Origin: Kappaphycus alvarezii
Lineage: Eukaryota; Rhodophyta; Florideophyceae; Gigartinales; Solieriaceae
Direction: 5' to 3'
DNA length: 64,000 nt
Assembly (NCBI GenBank): GCA_002205965.3
Contig: NADL03000519.1
Coordinates: 186,001 to 250,000, forward strand
Part shown: positions 11,655-23,121 of the stretch, piece by piece
Position numbering within the stretch: position 1 is the first letter of the stretch
How the letters are laid out: the number at the start of each line of letters is the position of its first letter
The notes under the pieces: generated by a model
Database searches by the model: none
What the model was told of the DNA's origin: nothing
What the model saw: the letters and a program-made list of their open reading frames with translations, nothing else
Translations under genes and position numbers: made by a program

Positions 11655-11990
11655 TCAGTCCTTTCCTCCTCTTCCTCCTCCTCCTACTCCGCCTCCTCCA
11701 AGAAGTGCCAACGAACCCACTCCCGAACACGCTCACCGTCCATCCTCCTGAAGTAGTCGTCGTAGTCTGTTGGCCTATTAATCATTAGAGCTAGGCCGTT
11801 GATGGGACGCAGGGCCCTAGACGACTTTTTGATGGTACGGGACGGGCGGAGATAGATCATGTTGATGGGAAAGCGAGGGAGTGTGCGACTGAGCTGACGT
11901 GGTGGTTGATGGCATGTGTAATGTTTCAACGACGTTGCTATAGCACCTTAAATAGGGGCATTTACTCGGTAATTATCACGGCCTCGGTCG
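11655..11990 (-). repeat. Fragment of a diverged family X-like LTR with the start of the acidic ORF
   Basis: The frame on the minus strand ending near 11929 carries RPINGLALMINRPTDYDDYF followed by RRMDGERVREWVRWHFLEEAE, a diverged form of the acidic protein's N-terminal domain, and then a GAG-repeat acidic start. It directly abuts the integrase relic on its left, so sequence between them has been lost. Confidence 0.65.
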
Positions 11991-12014
11991 AAAAAAATGC
12001 AAAGCAATACTGCG

Positions 12015-12329
12015 GCCTTTAAGCTGAGTAAACTGCTTCCTCGTGGAGAGGTCAAGCAAGTTGGCAGACAACTTCAAGTCAATTGCCGAGTAGTAGGAAG
12101 TGGAAAGTCAACTTCAGACCCGAGAACCATTTTTCTTACGCTGGTCACAGAGCATCAGTGATTGACCCTGCCCTTTCCATACTGGCTTTTAGGTCGCTCA
12201 ACTGTCTTCCCTATCCACTCCTTTTTGTTCGTTCAACTATACCATGGTAGCACTTTTGTCGCTTGCAACACCTCCTTCTTGGGGTAATTGGTTCTGAGGA
12301 TCACTTCTCCCAACGATTTACCCCTATCA
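12015..12329 (+). repeat. Family X LTR fragment (R/U5)
   Basis: It starts at AAGCTGAGTAAACTGCTTCC and ends at CCCCTATCA (12329), and closely matches 47023-47326. No U3 precedes it. It is probably a truncated LTR. Confidence 0.75.
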
Positions 12330-13099
12330 CTCGCTATGGAAAAAAAGGGCGGTGCCAGGCTCTATGCAATGTAATGGAGATAGATTTTATCCGATGGCAT
12401 TTGATGCCTCCTGCTCACTCGGCCTCAGTAACTAAACCAGTCTCCGCCCTACTCGCTCCCGTGTTTTACTTGTTGGCAATTTAAATCACTCGCCGCGGGT
12501 TGCATCGCCACTTCTTTTTGTGGCATCCCAATGCATTCTATACAATCAAGAAAGTGGCAAGATCTTTAGACTGCCGAGCACTGGACCAATAATCTAGATT
12601 GAGGGCGATTCTCTTTCAGCGGTACGCTACGTTGGTATTCACCCCCAACGAGGTTGCTTTTTGAAGGGGGCTACCAGTACCCTTTTATTTAGTTAGAATT
12701 GCCCCGATATTCGTCCGGTACGTAAGTTGCAGATCCGGAGAAATTTTGGGTCATTTTAATGAACAGTATGGGAGATGTGGTCGGTTGTGTCCACGCTGAT
12801 GGGAATGCGTTGTGCGGGAAATAAAGATCCTGAATAATGGTTTGAATGCAAATTCATAAGACTCCCAATCTTTGCACCACTCGCAGTAGAATACCCCCTT
12901 CAGTCCCTTCCGTCCTCTTCCCAACTTCGACATTCTCCTAATCATAGAGTATAGGTTCCTAATTTCTTACGATACACCGTTCTTCCAGTGTTGTCTTATT
13001 GTTGTCATTTCCGCTCTGATTTACACACAGCAACGTTCAAAAGACTGAATCTAGAACACAAATCTATATACATCAGTTACTAAGCTTAGTATGAATTAG
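12330..13099. other. Intergenic, no gene recognised
   Basis: About 770 bp between an LTR fragment and the F-box gene, with no ORF resembling a known family. It would contain the 3' UTR of the gene at 13100-13807 if that gene is expressed. Confidence 0.4.
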
Positions 13100-13807
13100 T
13101 TATTCCTCTCCGATAATGGCGAAGACATCGTCTTTGCGTTCCCACCGAGTCACCCTCCCGCCAACCACTTTGGGATCACCACTAGAATAGCATTGAACTC
13201 CTCGGTGATCTACATAAACCACCTTACCCATACAGAACTGCACTTCGCTCGGCGAATAACAGGGGAACTGGCTGGTCCATCGGTCAGGCACCAAGAGATG
13301 TCCCAACACTGCACCACACGAACGGCAGTGAATCGGGATGTGCAGGCGCCAATCCGTAGTACCGTAGCAGTGATAATGCCCACGCTCCGTGTATTTAACA
13401 AAGCGGCATTGCTTCATAGGTTGACCATCGAGGTTGACGGAAAAAGCACGCCTGGCCCACTTTACAAAGTCATCGCTTTCCCAGTGTGTACCGGCTGCTG
13501 AATTGCTTGTAATGCATATGTCTGGAGAGGGGTGGGTCATTCGGTGGATAAATCGAATACAGGAAGGTGATTCTTTTGAATCTGCAATACAATGTTTGCA
13601 ATATGTGCAAACAAGAGACATACCCACCTTGTCAGACTCGAGAGCCTTTGCCATTTTTTTGCAAGTCAGCTTGCAAGCACACATGTCTTTAATGCTCAAG
13701 TGGGGAGCGATGTGAGTCGAAAGAAGCATAGGGATGTTGGCGATATCTACAAGCAACGTTTTCTTGCTGTGAGGGGAGGAGTTTGGAATAATACTGGGCG
13801 AATCCAT
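13100..13807 (-). CDS. F-box protein with C-terminal zinc-binding (Yippee/CULT-like) region
   Basis: This is an intact 235-codon frame and the best complete host gene in the window. Residues about 18-58 (LLVDIANIPMLLSTHIAPHL, then SIKDMCACKLTCKKMAKAL) fit an F-box, the motif that binds Skp1 in SCF ubiquitin ligases. After it come two CxxC pairs, C67-x2-C70 and C161-x2-C164. The second lies in HCRSCGAVLGHLLVP and is followed by QFCMGKVVYVD. This spacing and the CxxCGxxLGH pattern resemble the second zinc half of the beta-tent fold (Yippee, Mis18, the CULT domain of cereblon). If right, it would be a substrate receptor of a ubiquitin ligase. The F-box call is moderately sure, the CULT/Yippee call tentative. 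It stands alone among transposons, and the first ATG of the frame was taken as start. Confidence 0.65.
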   Translation of the reverse strand: MDSPSIIPNSSPHSKKTLLVDIANIPMLLSTHIAPHLSIKDMCACKLTCKKMAKALESDKVGMSLVCTYCKHCIADSKESPSCIRFIHRMTHPSPDICITSNSAAGTHWESDDFVKWARRAFSVNLDGQPMKQCRFVKYTERGHYHCYGTTDWRLHIPIHCRSCGAVLGHLLVPDRWTSQFPCYSPSEVQFCMGKVVYVDHRGVQCYSSGDPKVVGGRVTRWERKDDVFAIIGEE

Positions 13808-14312
13808 ATCTCTGAGTTTCGTCGTTGGGGTGCTTATCCTTTATGCCGCGTCTTTGAGGTTTTCCAGTTCTGGTGGAAAACGCGAGTAATTGGGTAGAAG
13901 AGCTGCTAGGACGGAAGTCATTTGATTGCTCTATAGCTTTATATATAGTGCTGAAGTCTCCGACAACGGCTGCTCATTTGATTGGCGCCAATAAACCGGA
14001 GTAAGTACGAAAAGAATAGGACAACAGGGTTTCAACCGAAACCCGCGCTGAATTAGGAAAAAGGGGCCTCGCTTCTTTAAAAATTTTTCACATCATCATC
14101 ACATCATCATCACATCATATCACATCATCACCTCACATCACCTCACATCACATCACAACTTTGCCGGGCTGTTGCTGCAAACAATGGGGGTTTTCCGGAA
14201 AAGGAGGGTGTGAAAGCTGGGCTGAGGTGCAATCTCTTGGGGTAGTTGCTTCTAATATACATGCATACGTACTGTATTTTCCAGTAGATGCCGAACTGCT
14301 CAGTTTACCAAA
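13808..14312. other. Upstream region of the F-box gene, with a CATCA microsatellite
   Basis: 13808-14080 would hold the promoter of the F-box gene; TATATATAG at about 13942-13950 on the plus strand is a weak TATA candidate for either strand. 14086-14158 is a low-complexity array of CATCAT and CATCA units. Confidence 0.4.
14086..14158 (+). repeat. CATCA/CATCAT microsatellite
   Basis: About 73 bp of imperfect CATCAT, CACATCAT and CACATCA units, seen directly. Confidence 0.9.
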
Positions 14313-14795
14313 TAGGTGGCCGAAAAAGAATTCGGTTGAAAAAATGAGGGATTTGGGGAAAACTTGTCTGCTGAGACATAACAGGGCTGAATACTCCTCA
14401 ATACTTTACTGCATTGGAATCGGGGGCGTGTGGCTTTTTTTTGTGGTGGGGAAAAAGGTTTGGGTGTTTTACTCTTGGGAGATACATCCGATCTATCCCA
14501 TGGTTTTCCAGACAAGCACAATCGACTAAAAAAGGGTATACCGACACAGCAATGGGCGCAGTCGCAGTAAGGGTTAAATTGGGTTAGTTTACTGCGGGTA
14601 ATGGACAGGCTGAGAGTCCTCTATACTTATAATGTCGCAGTAAATGCCGTAATCACGATGTTTCTCGCTCTCTGGGAGTGTCACGACAGCGCCTGCGGTA
14701 ACCGTGCTTGGCAAGATGTGGCGGCTAGCGGAGGGATGGGCAGAATTGCAAAGCGGTACCGTATACATAATTTTCCGGGGTAAAGGATAAATAAG
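14313..14795 (+). repeat. Duplicated block, copy 1 (partner 23714-24262)
   Basis: It starts TAGGTGGCCGAAAAAGAATT and is nearly identical to the block that begins exactly at the end of the 3' LTR at 23713. It is a composite: unknown DNA, an R90 short repeat (14440-14566), and an antisense piece of LINE D (about 14585-14785, where the minus strand reads EKHRDYGIYCD, compare EKHRHYGTYCN in LINE D). The second copy carries about 65 extra bases near 23800-23870. Confidence 0.85.
14440..14566 (+). repeat. R90 short interspersed repeat
   Basis: Recognised by GGTTTGGGTGTTTTACTC, CCGATCTATCCCATGG and GGGTATACCGACACAG. Other copies stand at 15043-15145 (-), 23918-24025 (+), 45398-45450 (-, partial), 49856-49965 (-), 56258-56362 and 56369-56455 (+), 57355-57535 (-, interrupted) and 62228-62300 (-). 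Confidence 0.8.
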
Positions 14796-14796
14796 A

Positions 14797-14870
14797 AGAA
14801 CTAGACTTTTCCAAGCAGCAAACAGGGGACTAGCGGCCCTTAAAAGAGGAAAAATCTATCCGAGAAAATA
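14797..14870 (-). repeat. 3' tail of LINE A
   Basis: It matches the 3' UTR of LINE A (CTAGCGGCCCTTAAAAGAGG on the plus strand, compare 38440-38460), so it is a severely 5'-truncated copy. Confidence 0.7.
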
Positions 14871-15042
14871 AGATTTCGTTAAATGTTTAGGTAAACCACC
14901 CCATTTAAACCCTTTTCCTGGCCCTTCTTTGTTCTCTCCACTTCTTCCTTTCATCACTCAACCAAACTACTGCAGAGCTTCGTCAACATTTCGCCTTTGG
15001 CGCCCGCCCTGTGCGACATGTCGTCGTTTCCTTCCCTATTAC

Positions 15043-15145
15043 TGTGTCGGTATACCTTTTTGAGTCGATTGTGGTCGTCTGGAAAACCATGGGATAGATC
15101 GGATATATCTTCCAAGGGTAAAACAGCTAAATCTTTTTCCTGTCG
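15043..15145 (-). repeat. R90 repeat, inverted relative to 14440-14566
   Basis: On the plus strand: CTGTGTCGGTATACC, then GGAAAACCATGGGATAGATC and AGGGTAAAACAGC. Together with the copy at 14440 it forms inverted repeats about 480 bp apart. Confidence 0.75.
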
Positions 15146-15162
15146 TCGGGTGCGGGTGCGCT

Positions 15163-15540
15163 CACTTCCTCCCGTCTAGCCCGTTTCCCCTGCAGATCGA
15201 CATGTCGCGGCTTCTGCGCACTCGCTGCACCGATCCCGCCGATATTCTTGTAAACAGTACCGCCACCTCTCTCCCCCGGAGAACGTTGGACGAACCGGGA
15301 ATTGCGCGCAAAGATGGCATTGCTTTTCGAACGGCGCCGTAAAGCGGCGCTGCATGGTTTTCGTCAAGGTTGCCCGTCCGCGGTGCAGCCTGTCGCTGTC
15401 GCATCCGTCTGCAAAACTCTTAATGACAGGAGGAGTACCTTTCTTCAAGCCACGGGTGCCCTGTTCTGCAGGGCATTTTAGGTGGATCTTTTCTGGCTCT
15501 TCATTCTTTTGTTTCAGTTGTCCTCCCACTCCTTACAGTA
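15163..15540 (+). mobile_element. Probable LINE 3' fragment (family E-like)
   Basis: The plus frame contains DPADILVNS, like the PADIL of the restriction-like endonuclease in the family E pieces (28030-28570, 47890-48200). The rest is too decayed to follow. Confidence 0.35.
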
Positions 15541-15571
15541 CCTAAGAATAACAAGTTTGCGGTGAACCCTC

Positions 15572-17033
15572 TGTCGGAACGAAAAAGGTCCTCTTTGCAT
15601 CTTGAAATCCGTCCTTGACCATTCGTCCCACCTTTGTATTCCCAAAACAAATTCTGAATATCTTATTCCTTTATGAATCCAAGTTCACTTACAACTCTAT
15701 TTTCTATTTTATGTTTGAGTATTGGGTCCTCCTCCTTCAAAGAGATCCCTTTCAATTCGTCGTCACTTCGCCTCCCAAATTTAGTTCCGATATTTTATCA
15801 CGCAGATTTTTATGATGCCCCCGAATTCATGCAAATCCAAGGCCGCAGTATCGCCTTTTTTGACCAAGACCATGATTATTACCAAAGACATGCCCCTATT
15901 TAAAGTGCTATAGCATTGTCGCTGAAGCATCACTCCTACCACCAACAATTCGATAAGCTGATTACCCTTTCTGTCAACATCCGCAACCCCGCTCACCCCA
16001 TTTTCCAGAAATATGACGTCAAATCGCCCCTCTGTCCCTATCTCCAAAAACCGCCCTTCCCGTCCCATCAATGGCCTCCATCTCGCCGCCTACGGGCCAA
16101 CCGATGCCGACGACTACATCCGGCGGCAAACTAAGAAAAAAATCATCGAGTTAGTTCGCCGCCTCTTCATAGAAGAAGAGGCGAGGGAGGCAAGTGAGGA
16201 TGAGACTGAGAAAGTCGAGGAGGAGAGCGGGGAGTCCATCGAGGAATGGTTAGCCCCTGAGCTAGTGGACGAGACTCAGGAGAAGGATAAGGAGGATGGG
16301 GAGGAGGAAGAGGAGGAGGAAGAAGACGAGGATGATGAGGAAGAGGACGAGGACGAGGTGGATGAGGGAACAGGGGTCATGGAAAGTGTTGAACTGGTGG
16401 GGCCTGGACTGGAGAGTATGGAACAAGTGGTACCGAAGATGGAGTCGCATGGGGATATCTTTAGTAGTTTAAATACCTCCCAGGTGGGGATAGAGAGCTA
16501 TGAGCCGTTCACAGATATTTGTGGGGACTGCTTGGACAGCATGGATATTTCAGAGGAGTTGTTTGGATCTGATTTAGAGAATGGGAAATAAGAGGATCTC
16601 AATGATTGTTAGTTTCTTAAGTATCTTTTGTTTAGAATGTATTGTCCTCAAAAATTTTTTTTATGCATTTCCTGGTACCGTCTGTAGTTTTGTTCGGACT
16701 TTAGGAGTAGCAAAAAGTCTATATAAGCTGAGTAAACTGCTTCCTCGTGGAGAGGTCAAGCAAGTTGGCAGACAACTTCAAGCCAAGTCCCGAGTAGTAG
16801 GAAGTTGAGAATCAACTTCAGACCCAAGAAAACGTTTTCTTACGCTAGTCGCAGAGCATCAGTGGTAGACCCTGCCCCTTTTATACTTTCTTGTAGCTTC
16901 CTCAACTCTCTTCTATATACACTCTCTTTTGTTCGTTCAACAATACCACGGTAGCACTTTTGTCGCTCGCAACACCTCCTTCTCAGGGTAATTGGTTCTG
17001 AGGATCTCTTCCTCCGCCGATTTACCCCTATCA
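15572..17033 (+). repeat. 5' LTR of family X copy 2
   Basis: It ends at CCCCTATCA (17033). The start at TGTCGG (15572) is inferred by comparison with the LTR ending at 49831 and is less certain than the end. U3 carries the acidic ORF. A CTATTTAAAG at about 15896-15905 stands about 110 bp before the ORF and could be its own promoter. AGTCTATATAAGCTGAG at about 16716 is the LTR's main TATA-like site. Confidence 0.75.
16013..16591 (+). CDS. Acidic protein encoded inside the LTR U3 (open copy)
   Basis: A complete open frame of 192 codons. Residues 1-60 are basic to neutral and hold the conserved RPINGLHLAAYGPTDADDYI, then RRQTKK and VRRLFIEEEA. Residues about 60-120 are extremely acidic (runs of Glu and Asp). 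The C-terminus holds DIFSSLNTSQ, DICGDCLDSMDI and ELFGSDLENGK. No signal peptide or membrane segment. The stop is followed after about 125 bp by the LTR's TATA-like site, so the ORF is wholly in U3. In the genomic RNA it would occupy the 3' end. Function unknown; the acidity would suit a transcription activator or histone/nucleic-acid-mimicking protein, which is conjecture. Confidence 0.7.
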   Translation: MTSNRPSVPISKNRPSRPINGLHLAAYGPTDADDYIRRQTKKKIIELVRRLFIEEEAREASEDETEKVEEESGESIEEWLAPELVDETQEKDKEDGEEEEEEEEDEDDEEEDEDEVDEGTGVMESVELVGPGLESMEQVVPKMESHGDIFSSLNTSQVGIESYEPFTDICGDCLDSMDISEELFGSDLENGK

Positions 17034-20000
17034 TTTGGTACTCTTGTGGAGGGGTTTGCACCCTAGGTATTCGAGTTGAGCAGTAGTAAGGAACACTTCG
17101 GGGGGATTTTTTTTCTGTAATCATGGATCTTAACGCTGCTCGTATACCGTTCACAGGGGGCAAGACTGAAGACGTTGAGGAGTTTCTTTACACATATGTC
17201 AACGTTGTGATGCGAGAGAAGGGCGATGAAGAGAAGGCCGCAAGTATCTTCGCCTATCTTCATGGTGAAGCAAAGCACAAATATAAGGCCAAGTTTATCA
17301 ACGGGTAGTCTCTTAACGGGAATGGGCGTAACTTCGGTGAGGTATGTGAGTGGCTTGTGAAAGAGTACGCTAAGGAGGTAGAACCAGATGAGATGATTCG
17401 TACCGCCATAGAGGCCCGGTCAACTTCGACGATTTGTTAAGCTCATTGGTGTACTTGTGTGATCTTTATGAAAAGGCCGAGTTCAACGCCCAAGCCAAGT
17501 ACGGAATGCTGCGTAAGGCTGCTTTGGGGGATAAGCGGCTCTCCGATTTCCTCCTCATCAAGGGCCCTCACACTTTTAATGAACTGAAAGGTACCAAAGT
17601 AGAATTTGTCAAAAATTCGGAGACGTTTCAGTCACTGAGTGATGTACCGAGGGAAACCCGCACATCGATGTCTATCGTACATCCCGAAAAGAATTATCAA
17701 AGGCCGGCTACTATTGCAGCAGAATTGGAATCTGTCAGAAGCGATGTCAAAAACTTGGAAGAAAGGTTGGAAAACCGATTAGATAATCGACTTGACATGA
17801 TAACCTCGCAGTTGGAAAGCCTTACTCTTACCATTAAGAAGAACCAGTCTGGGGCCCCTGAGGCCGCAGAAGTCTGTTCTTACTGTCACAAGCCTGGACA
17901 CTTTGCAAACAGGTGCCCTGATAATCCACATAGAAACACTCGTTGTGCAAAGTGCGGTCGATATGGGCATCATGAAAGCAACTGCTGGTCTAAAGACAAC
18001 AGAAGAGCAAATTTATCGGAAGCAAGAAGTGAGTCAGGACCAGAGGTGAAAATCTTACAAAATAGTAGGGATCAAAGGTTGAGGGATGCCGGTAACGTAT
18101 CCATCGCTGAAGAGATTAGTGAAGTCAATGTGACAAAAAGGGATGGGGAAGGGAACATTTTATCAAAGAAACCTAGGCTAGAGTATGGAATGCTGGAGCA
18201 TATCCCAGCACCTGTACCTCCTCGAACCAAGAGGTCTGATCAAGTTGTTCCAGGAGTGAGAGTCACTCCGGCCAAGAAGACGAAAAAGAGTAAGAAAGTT
18301 AAGAGTATCTCTAAGGACGTACTAGAGTATGTGAAGAGGTACAATTTGGTGGCTGAGCTTGCACCGGCCCCAACTGGGATAACTTTTGGTCAACTTTTGA
18401 GGGGCGACGCAGAGGATGCGAGAAAAGAACTCAAAAAAATTATCAGGTCTAATAGGTCCACCAAGGGTAAGAAACTGTTTCTTCAATCGGCTTCGACAGC
18501 ACCAAGACGTCTTAAGCTGGTACCAGTCAAAGTATTGGGTATGAAAACCCGGGCTCTCTTCGATTCGGGTGCTGCTCCAAACCTCATTTCAGAAACTTTG
18601 GTGACAGATCTAGGTCTCGACATTACTCCAACGACTCGAAAAATAACTGTAGCGGATGGAACCGTCTCAAAATGCAAGGGCACTGTTGACAAGGTTCCGT
18701 GTTCTTTGGGGACTCTAAAGTTGATGTAGACTTTCTTGTCATGCCTGATCTCCCTTTCGATGCAATCATTGGTTGCCCTACCCTGAGAAGACCAGGGACA
18801 TGCATTGACTTGGGCAACCAAATGGTTTCAGTTAATATTGACGGCAGAACCGTGAAGATGCCCCTGGATTTCGACAAAAGCACGGATCCTGAAGATTTAA
18901 AAGAAACGGACAGAGAAGATTTCACTTCTAGCTATGACAGCGAAGATTCGGAACCAACTAACACTTTCGGAAGTGGAAAAGGGTACCCTAGGGGGGTAAT
19001 GAACATGGCATGGGACGATTATGATTCTGGGTTTGAAACAGATGACGACTGGATTTCTAGGATAAGTTTGAAACCCGAATGTGTTTCTTTTTGCGATGAT
19101 ATTGAATCAAAGGACAGAATTAGGAGCATGAAAGAAGATTACCTTTGCAAAGAAAATAAGAATACGTCGAATTCCATATATGAAGATGTGAGCACGACGG
19201 AAGAGGTCCTTCAAAATATTGAGGTTGTGGATCAACAAGAAAAAGGGCGCCAAATGGCAGAAATCAAAGGAAAAGTGCAACACCTTCCCGCCCCCGCCTC
19301 AATGAAAATATCCGACATGTTAACATCTTCCGAAGTAATTGCATGGAGCGTTTCAGATTTAAGAAAAGCAAGTGTACCAGTTACTCACTCGTTCGAACTT
19401 ACCGACTCTCAACCAATTTACCACAAGCGTAGACGTCAACCACCAAAATATGACCAATTTATCTCAGAAAATGTTACAACTATGATGAAAAATGATATTA
19501 TTCGACCAGTTTCATCCCCATGGTCGTTTCCAGTTGTGGTCGCACCAAAGAAGGATGGAAATCTGCGTTTTTGCGTCGATTACCGACAACTGACCCAGAT
19601 AATGATACCCGATCGATTTCCGATTCCGAACATGGAGGAGATCCTCGAGGACCTGAAGGACGGGAGGTATTTCACCTCAATTGACCTTTACATTGGCTAT
19701 TGGCAGTTTCCATTGGATGAAAAATGTAAGGAAAAAACAACCTTTACCGGCAAAGCTGGTACGTTCAGGTTCGAAGTGATGCCTTTTGGTTTCACGAATG
19801 CACCAGCTACATTCCAAAGAATGATGAACGAGGTTTTGAAAGAACTTCCATTCGCAAGAGTCTATATCGATGATGTCGTCATATTCTCAGAATCATTGGA
19901 TCAGCACATCTCGCACGTCAAGACAGTTGTGGAGAGGATATCGGAGTATAGCTTGAAAATTAAGTTGAGCAAATGCTTCTTCGCAAAAACTTATATCCAA

Positions 20001-22106
20001 TTACTCGATCATATCGTCGACCAAGAGGGAATTAAAGTGGATCAAGAGAAAACGAAAAAAATAAAGTTGGCACCAAGGCCCACTTCAAAGATGGAGGTCC
20101 AAAGCTTCTTAGGACTGGACTCATATTACAGAAGATTTATCAAAGACTTCGCCAAGACTGCAGCACCGTTACATGCCAGCACTACGAAGAACGGAAAATT
20201 TTACTGGAACAAGGAAATGGAAACTGCATTTCAGGAGCTTAAAGTTAAGCTATGTGTCCCCCCAGTTCTCATGTACCCAGATTTCAAGAGACCATTCGTT
20301 GTGGAAACAGATGCCTCAGAAAGGTCTTTGGGTGCCGTTTTGTCCCAAGAAGATGAAAACGGAAGACTACACCCTGTTCAATTCGCAAGCCGAACTCTGA
20401 ATGATGCGGAAAAGAGATACTCAGTCTGCGAGAAAGAAGCGCTTGCTGTCGTCTTCGCGCTGAAAAAGTTTCGCGTATACGTTTTATCACTCGAGAAATT
20501 TGTCTTGATAACTGATCACCAGGCACTTAAGAAAGCATTCTAAAAGAAGGATGCACATCACCGCTTGGCCCGATGGCTCGAAATTTTCGCAGAATATTGG
20601 TTTGAAATTGTGTATAGGCCCGGACGCAATAATCAGCCTGCAGATTACCTATCCCACTTGAGTGATCCACTGAGTCCAAATGGAAAAGCTTCCGAGAACA
20701 TCGTCGGAGGTGCCGAGGTGCAAGCGTCGAGCGAAACAGAGTACGGAGCTAGTATTTACGGACTTACTAAGTTCTTGCATGGAGTAGAAATGAAAAAGGT
20801 TAATCTGGAACATAGAAATTGGGTACGCAGGAATCAAAAGACTTTTACATTATGGAATGGGAAACTCTTCCGTCACACTAAAGCCGGCCCCCGACTACTG
20901 GCCCCTTTGAAAGAAAGAATGAAGACCGTGAGGACTTTCCATGATAATTTAGGGTATTGGGATCTCGAAACAACCAAAAAATTTGTAACTGAGAGATTCT
21001 GGTGGCCCAGTATCCATAAGGACGTCTATAATTTCGTGAAAAGCTGCGACAACTGTCAAAAATTCATTTCAATACGAAAGTATGAGACAACTCTAAGTTT
21101 TCCAGTTTCCGGTCTCTTTGAAACCTTCTCAATTGACTTTGCGGGCCCGTTCGAGGAAACCTCTTCCGGAAACAAATATCTCCTTATAGGGATGGAACAT
21201 CTTACTGGATGGCCAGTAGCAGTTGCAGTTGAGGAGGTAAATTCTGAGGTGGTACTGAGATTCATCGAAAAAGAAACAATTGAACCGTTTGGTCTTCCAA
21301 AAAGGATCATCTCAGATAACGCCCTTTGTTTTACTGCAACTTCACCGCTTCGTTTTCTGGAGGAGAAAGGGATTCAGCTGAAGACCGTTCTGGCATACGC
21401 TCCTATGTCCAACGGGAAAGCGGAGAGGATGGTTGGAACCATCAAACGAGCAATATCGAAAACTATGTCGGAGAATGAAATCCAGTGGGAAGATGCCTTA
21501 CCGAAAGAATTATACGGCTATCGTCGAAGAAGAGGAAGAAATGGACGCTCACCATTCGAGCTAATGTACGGATGGGCTCCTAGAATGTTACAGAGAGACA
21601 TGGAAACAAATATTATCGATGAAGAGAGTAGTGAAGTTGAACTACTGGCCACCGAAGGCTGGAGATCACACCGCGCGCTAACACAGACAAGCAATAAGGA
21701 TGCAGAACCTGCAGTCAGAACCTTTTCAGTTGGCTCTAAAGTACTTGTAGTACATGGAAAAGCAATGCAGCAGGCTGTGAAGTGGCCGGCCTTCCAAACC
21801 AAGTACTCGAACCCTTGCATCGTCACGGAGGAAAGACACCCGCACTATCAGCTCTGTTCAAGCTCAGGGAAGAGATCAAAGAGGGCCATCCATGCACGTT
21901 GTCTGATCCCTTACCATCAGAGGCCCGAAGAATTCCTTCTCACACAGGACTATGCGCAACCACGGGGCATACTCATCTTTAACTATAGAATGATTCCTAT
22001 GGGAGGAAAAAGGGCCTGAGAATGGATCATCTCGATTACGCGGGACTACTACGAACTCCGCGTAATCATCTATTTCTACATTAATATATGCCTATGTTTT
22101 CGTACG

Positions 22107-23087
22107 TTGAACGGACCATTACTACCTGAAGAAGATTTCCGACTCTTAATAAGAGTTATATTTTCATTCCAAAACGGAAGTGTCACGGAAGCAGGTCCAG
22201 AGTTTGTGGAGGTAATATATCATTACTCTATAGGAAGATATGGAATGCCAGCTGCCGGAGACTTGTCGCAAACGTATCTGAATATTATCTGTTCAATTTA
22301 CGTATTTCTCAAGAACAACCAAGATGTGCGACTGAGAAGTTACAGCTTGCCCCCTGATATGGAATACTGACTGGTCCGGTATCCTCTATGGGAACCTTAT
22401 GTTTCTCCGCCACAAATTGGGAACGTTGGAGGCGGCGAAGATCCTCCTGAAGCAGTGATGATGACCAGAGGAGGACCTTCGGGAGACAACAACCCGCCCA
22501 GAAGAGGTTCCGGTCGTCCCCCGAGAGGCCCTCGTGCAGTTCCCAGTACGTCAGGAGCTGTTCGCGGCCATTCATCGGGACCGTCCACCACATCTTCATC
22601 TCTAGTTCTCCTTCACAACCATGCACAGCATACAGTTGGAAGAAGAAGATTATCTTTTTGGCTGCGCAATATCTCCGAGGACGCGAACGATGCGCAGGTC
22701 ATTTCTTATTTCATGATAAGCATCTGTTTATGTTTTAGGGCGCTACATGGACCGCACTTATCTTACGAAGATTCGTTCTTGATGATGCTCGTCTTCTTTT
22801 CTTATCGGCATCCATTCCTCCGGCATCTTCCAGAAGAGTTTGTATATCACATATATATTTTTACTCTTGGAAGATTCGGAAGAGTCACGGAAGAAGAATG
22901 TATTCAACCCCACGTCGATGTTACCAAACCAATATATGAGGCGATGCTACAAAGTGAGGTACCAGTAATGCGAACCTACTTTTTGGAACATCATATTGGT
23001 AATCAGTTGCATCCGTACCCGTTTGAAAGACCTTCTATTTTATCAATAAGGCAGAGAACACTAACAGAAACAGAAGAAAAACAATGA
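22107..23087 (+). CDS. ORF3 of family X copy 2
   Basis: It directly follows the integrase and aligns with 156-1034 over its whole length: MNGPLLPEEDFRLLIRV at the start, the RGGPSG and PPRGPRAVPSTSG linker in the middle and FRALHGPHLSYEDSFL to VPVMRTYF near the end. Both halves again show the internal repeat (YHYSIGRYG against YIFTLGRFG, LNIICSIYVF against VDVTKPIYEA). This copy is not intact. It ends about 10-30 bp before the purine-rich tract, so it lies inside the element rather than in the flank. Confidence 0.7.
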
Positions 23088-23121
23088 AGACGAGTCGGGA
23101 CGTTCCTCTTGAGCAAGAGGG

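Noticed and set aside
14086-14158. CRISPR-like array
   Set aside because: Irregular CATCA units without spacers in a eukaryotic context; a plain microsatellite.
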